Of a DNA stretch of 64,000 nucleotides, positions 63,356 to 64,000 are shown piece after piece. Where the stretch lies: positions 248,001 through 312,000 of the forward strand of contig NZ_VLKU01000002.1 of NCBI RefSeq assembly GCF_007830335.1. The letters are read 5' to 3'. The notes under the pieces were generated by a model. It did not search any database. It saw only the letters and a list, made by a program, of their open reading frames with translations, and was not told the DNA's origin. The DNA comes from Paracoccus sulfuroxidans. Its GTDB lineage: Bacteria > Pseudomonadota > Alphaproteobacteria > Rhodobacterales > Rhodobacteraceae. The position numbers and the translations under genes are program-made. Positions within the stretch are counted from its first letter, which is position 1; each line of letters starts with the position of its first letter.

Positions 63356-64000
63356 GCGCGAAATCCCAAGCCCAGCATCCCTTCATCGGCAAGGTCCGAA
63401 AGTTTCTGGACAAGAAGGCCCCGGCCGAGATCCGCAAGATCATCAAGGAGGCGGGCGGCGACCGCATCCCCGACCCCAGCTATCCCTATCCCGAAGAGAT
63501 GAAGTCGAAGGACTACGACCGTCACATGGAGGGGCTGCAGATCCAGCTTGTCCGGATGATGAGCGACGTGATCGCCACCGGCAAGCGCGTGGTCGTCGTC
63601 TTCGAGGGCCGCGACGCCGCTGGCAAGGGCGGCACCATCGAACGGGTGCGCGAGAACCTGAACCCGCGCTCGGCCTATATCGCGGCGCTGCCGAAACCGA
63701 CCGAGCGTGAGGCGGGGCAATGGTACTTCCAACGTTACATCGACTGGCTGCCCGCCCGCGGTGAAATGGTGCTCTTCGACCGCAGCTGGTACAACCGCGG
63801 CGTGGTCGAGCATGTCTTCGGCTTTTGCACCGATGCGCAGCGCGAGATCTTCTTCCGCCAGCTGCCCCCGTTCGAGAACATGCTGGTCGATGACGGCATC
63901 ATTCTGGTCAAGCTGTGGCTCAGCGTCGGCCGCGCCGAGCAGTTGCAACGCTTCCTTGATCGCGAAAGCGATCCGCTGAAGCAATGGAAGCTCAGCGCCA
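63352..64000 (+). CDS. ppk2: Polyphosphate kinase 2 family protein (truncated by window end)
   Basis: Transfers phosphate between polyphosphate and nucleotides. The visible 216 residues cover most of a PPK2 domain: Walker [17 protein letters not shown] (about residues 83-98), [38 protein letters not shown] and the Walker B/lid motif [16 protein letters not shown], then the C-terminal part begins. The start ATG overlaps the metA stop (ATGA). Class (ADP- versus AMP-using) cannot be decided from this part. The 3' end is outside the window. Confidence 0.92.
   Translation, partial: MSAKSQAQHPFIGKVRKFLDKKAPAEIRKIIKEAGGDRIPDPSYPYPEEMKSKDYDRHMEGLQIQLVRMMSDVIATGKRVVVVFEGRDAAGKGGTIERVRENLNPRSAYIAALPKPTEREAGQWYFQRYIDWLPARGEMVLFDRSWYNRGVVEHVFGFCTDAQREIFFRQLPPFENMLVDDGIILVKLWLSVGRAEQLQRFLDRESDPLKQWKLSA

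Overview
The window is a high-GC, densely packed alphaproteobacterial chromosome segment. It looks like Rhodobacterales/Paracoccaceae and most resembles Paracoccus. The grounds are the short start-stop overlaps (ATGA, TGATG, GTGA), the Rhodobacterales-type families (DUF2484 inside the dcw cluster, DUF4167, DUF3445, long L9, a MetA of the acetyl-transferring type) and the gene order. No rRNA, CRISPR array, insertion sequence or prophage is visible. The genus is inferred from memory of such genomes, not from a search.

Layout. 1-3.9 kb: tatA-tatB (partial), a MarC membrane protein with a retroviral-type aspartic protease, then holC and pepA. 4-11.9 kb: an outer-membrane biogenesis block (lptF-lptG-lptD-surA-pdxA-rsmA) in tight one-way order. 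12-15.6 kb: DUF4167, prmC-prfA and a YceI protein, all on the minus strand. 15.9-18 kb: rpsF-rpsR-rplI and a membrane-anchored unknown. 18.1-21.4 kb: trigger factor, tRNA-Leu(UAG) and the bifunctional NAD(P)H-hydrate repair enzyme. 21.5-23.3 kb: the nitrogen control pair glnB-glnA. 23.4-24.9 kb: one AT-rich, foreign-looking AAA+/P-loop ATPase gene, the best candidate for a poorly described system. 25-34 kb: N-demethylase (DUF3445), purB, an orphan FliG-like gene, gap, pyrC-pyrE, dnaB and a DUF486 protein. 34-36.7 kb: an MFS drug transporter and a ScfR/RamB-type regulator with a paired TTTGCAAAG operator in front of it.

37-39 kb: an M23 peptidase overlapping a bactofilin gene (cell-shape module). 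39-40.3 kb: coaD and a CBS protein. 40.3-46.5 kb: the distal valine pathway. A LysR gene is divergent from mmsA, then comes an NCS1 permease on the opposite strand, then 3-hydroxyisobutyryl-CoA hydrolase and mmsB. The last three steps (hydrolase, MmsB, MmsA) give propionyl-CoA, which ties in with the short-chain acyl regulator upstream. 47-61.3 kb: a long minus-strand division and wall cluster, read as ftsW-murG-murC-DUF2484-unknown-murB-ddl-ftsQ-ftsA-ftsZ, then lpxC, bamD and recN. 61.5-64 kb: a P-loop ATPase, metA and a truncated ppk2 in one overlapping operon.

Most of the window is core metabolism and envelope biology. The unusual signals are the compositional island at 23.4 kb, the orphan FliG, several strong inverted repeats in intergenic DNA (36.9, 44.4, 12.9 kb), the ScfR operator pair and a possible tiny proline-rich gene at 39.1 kb.
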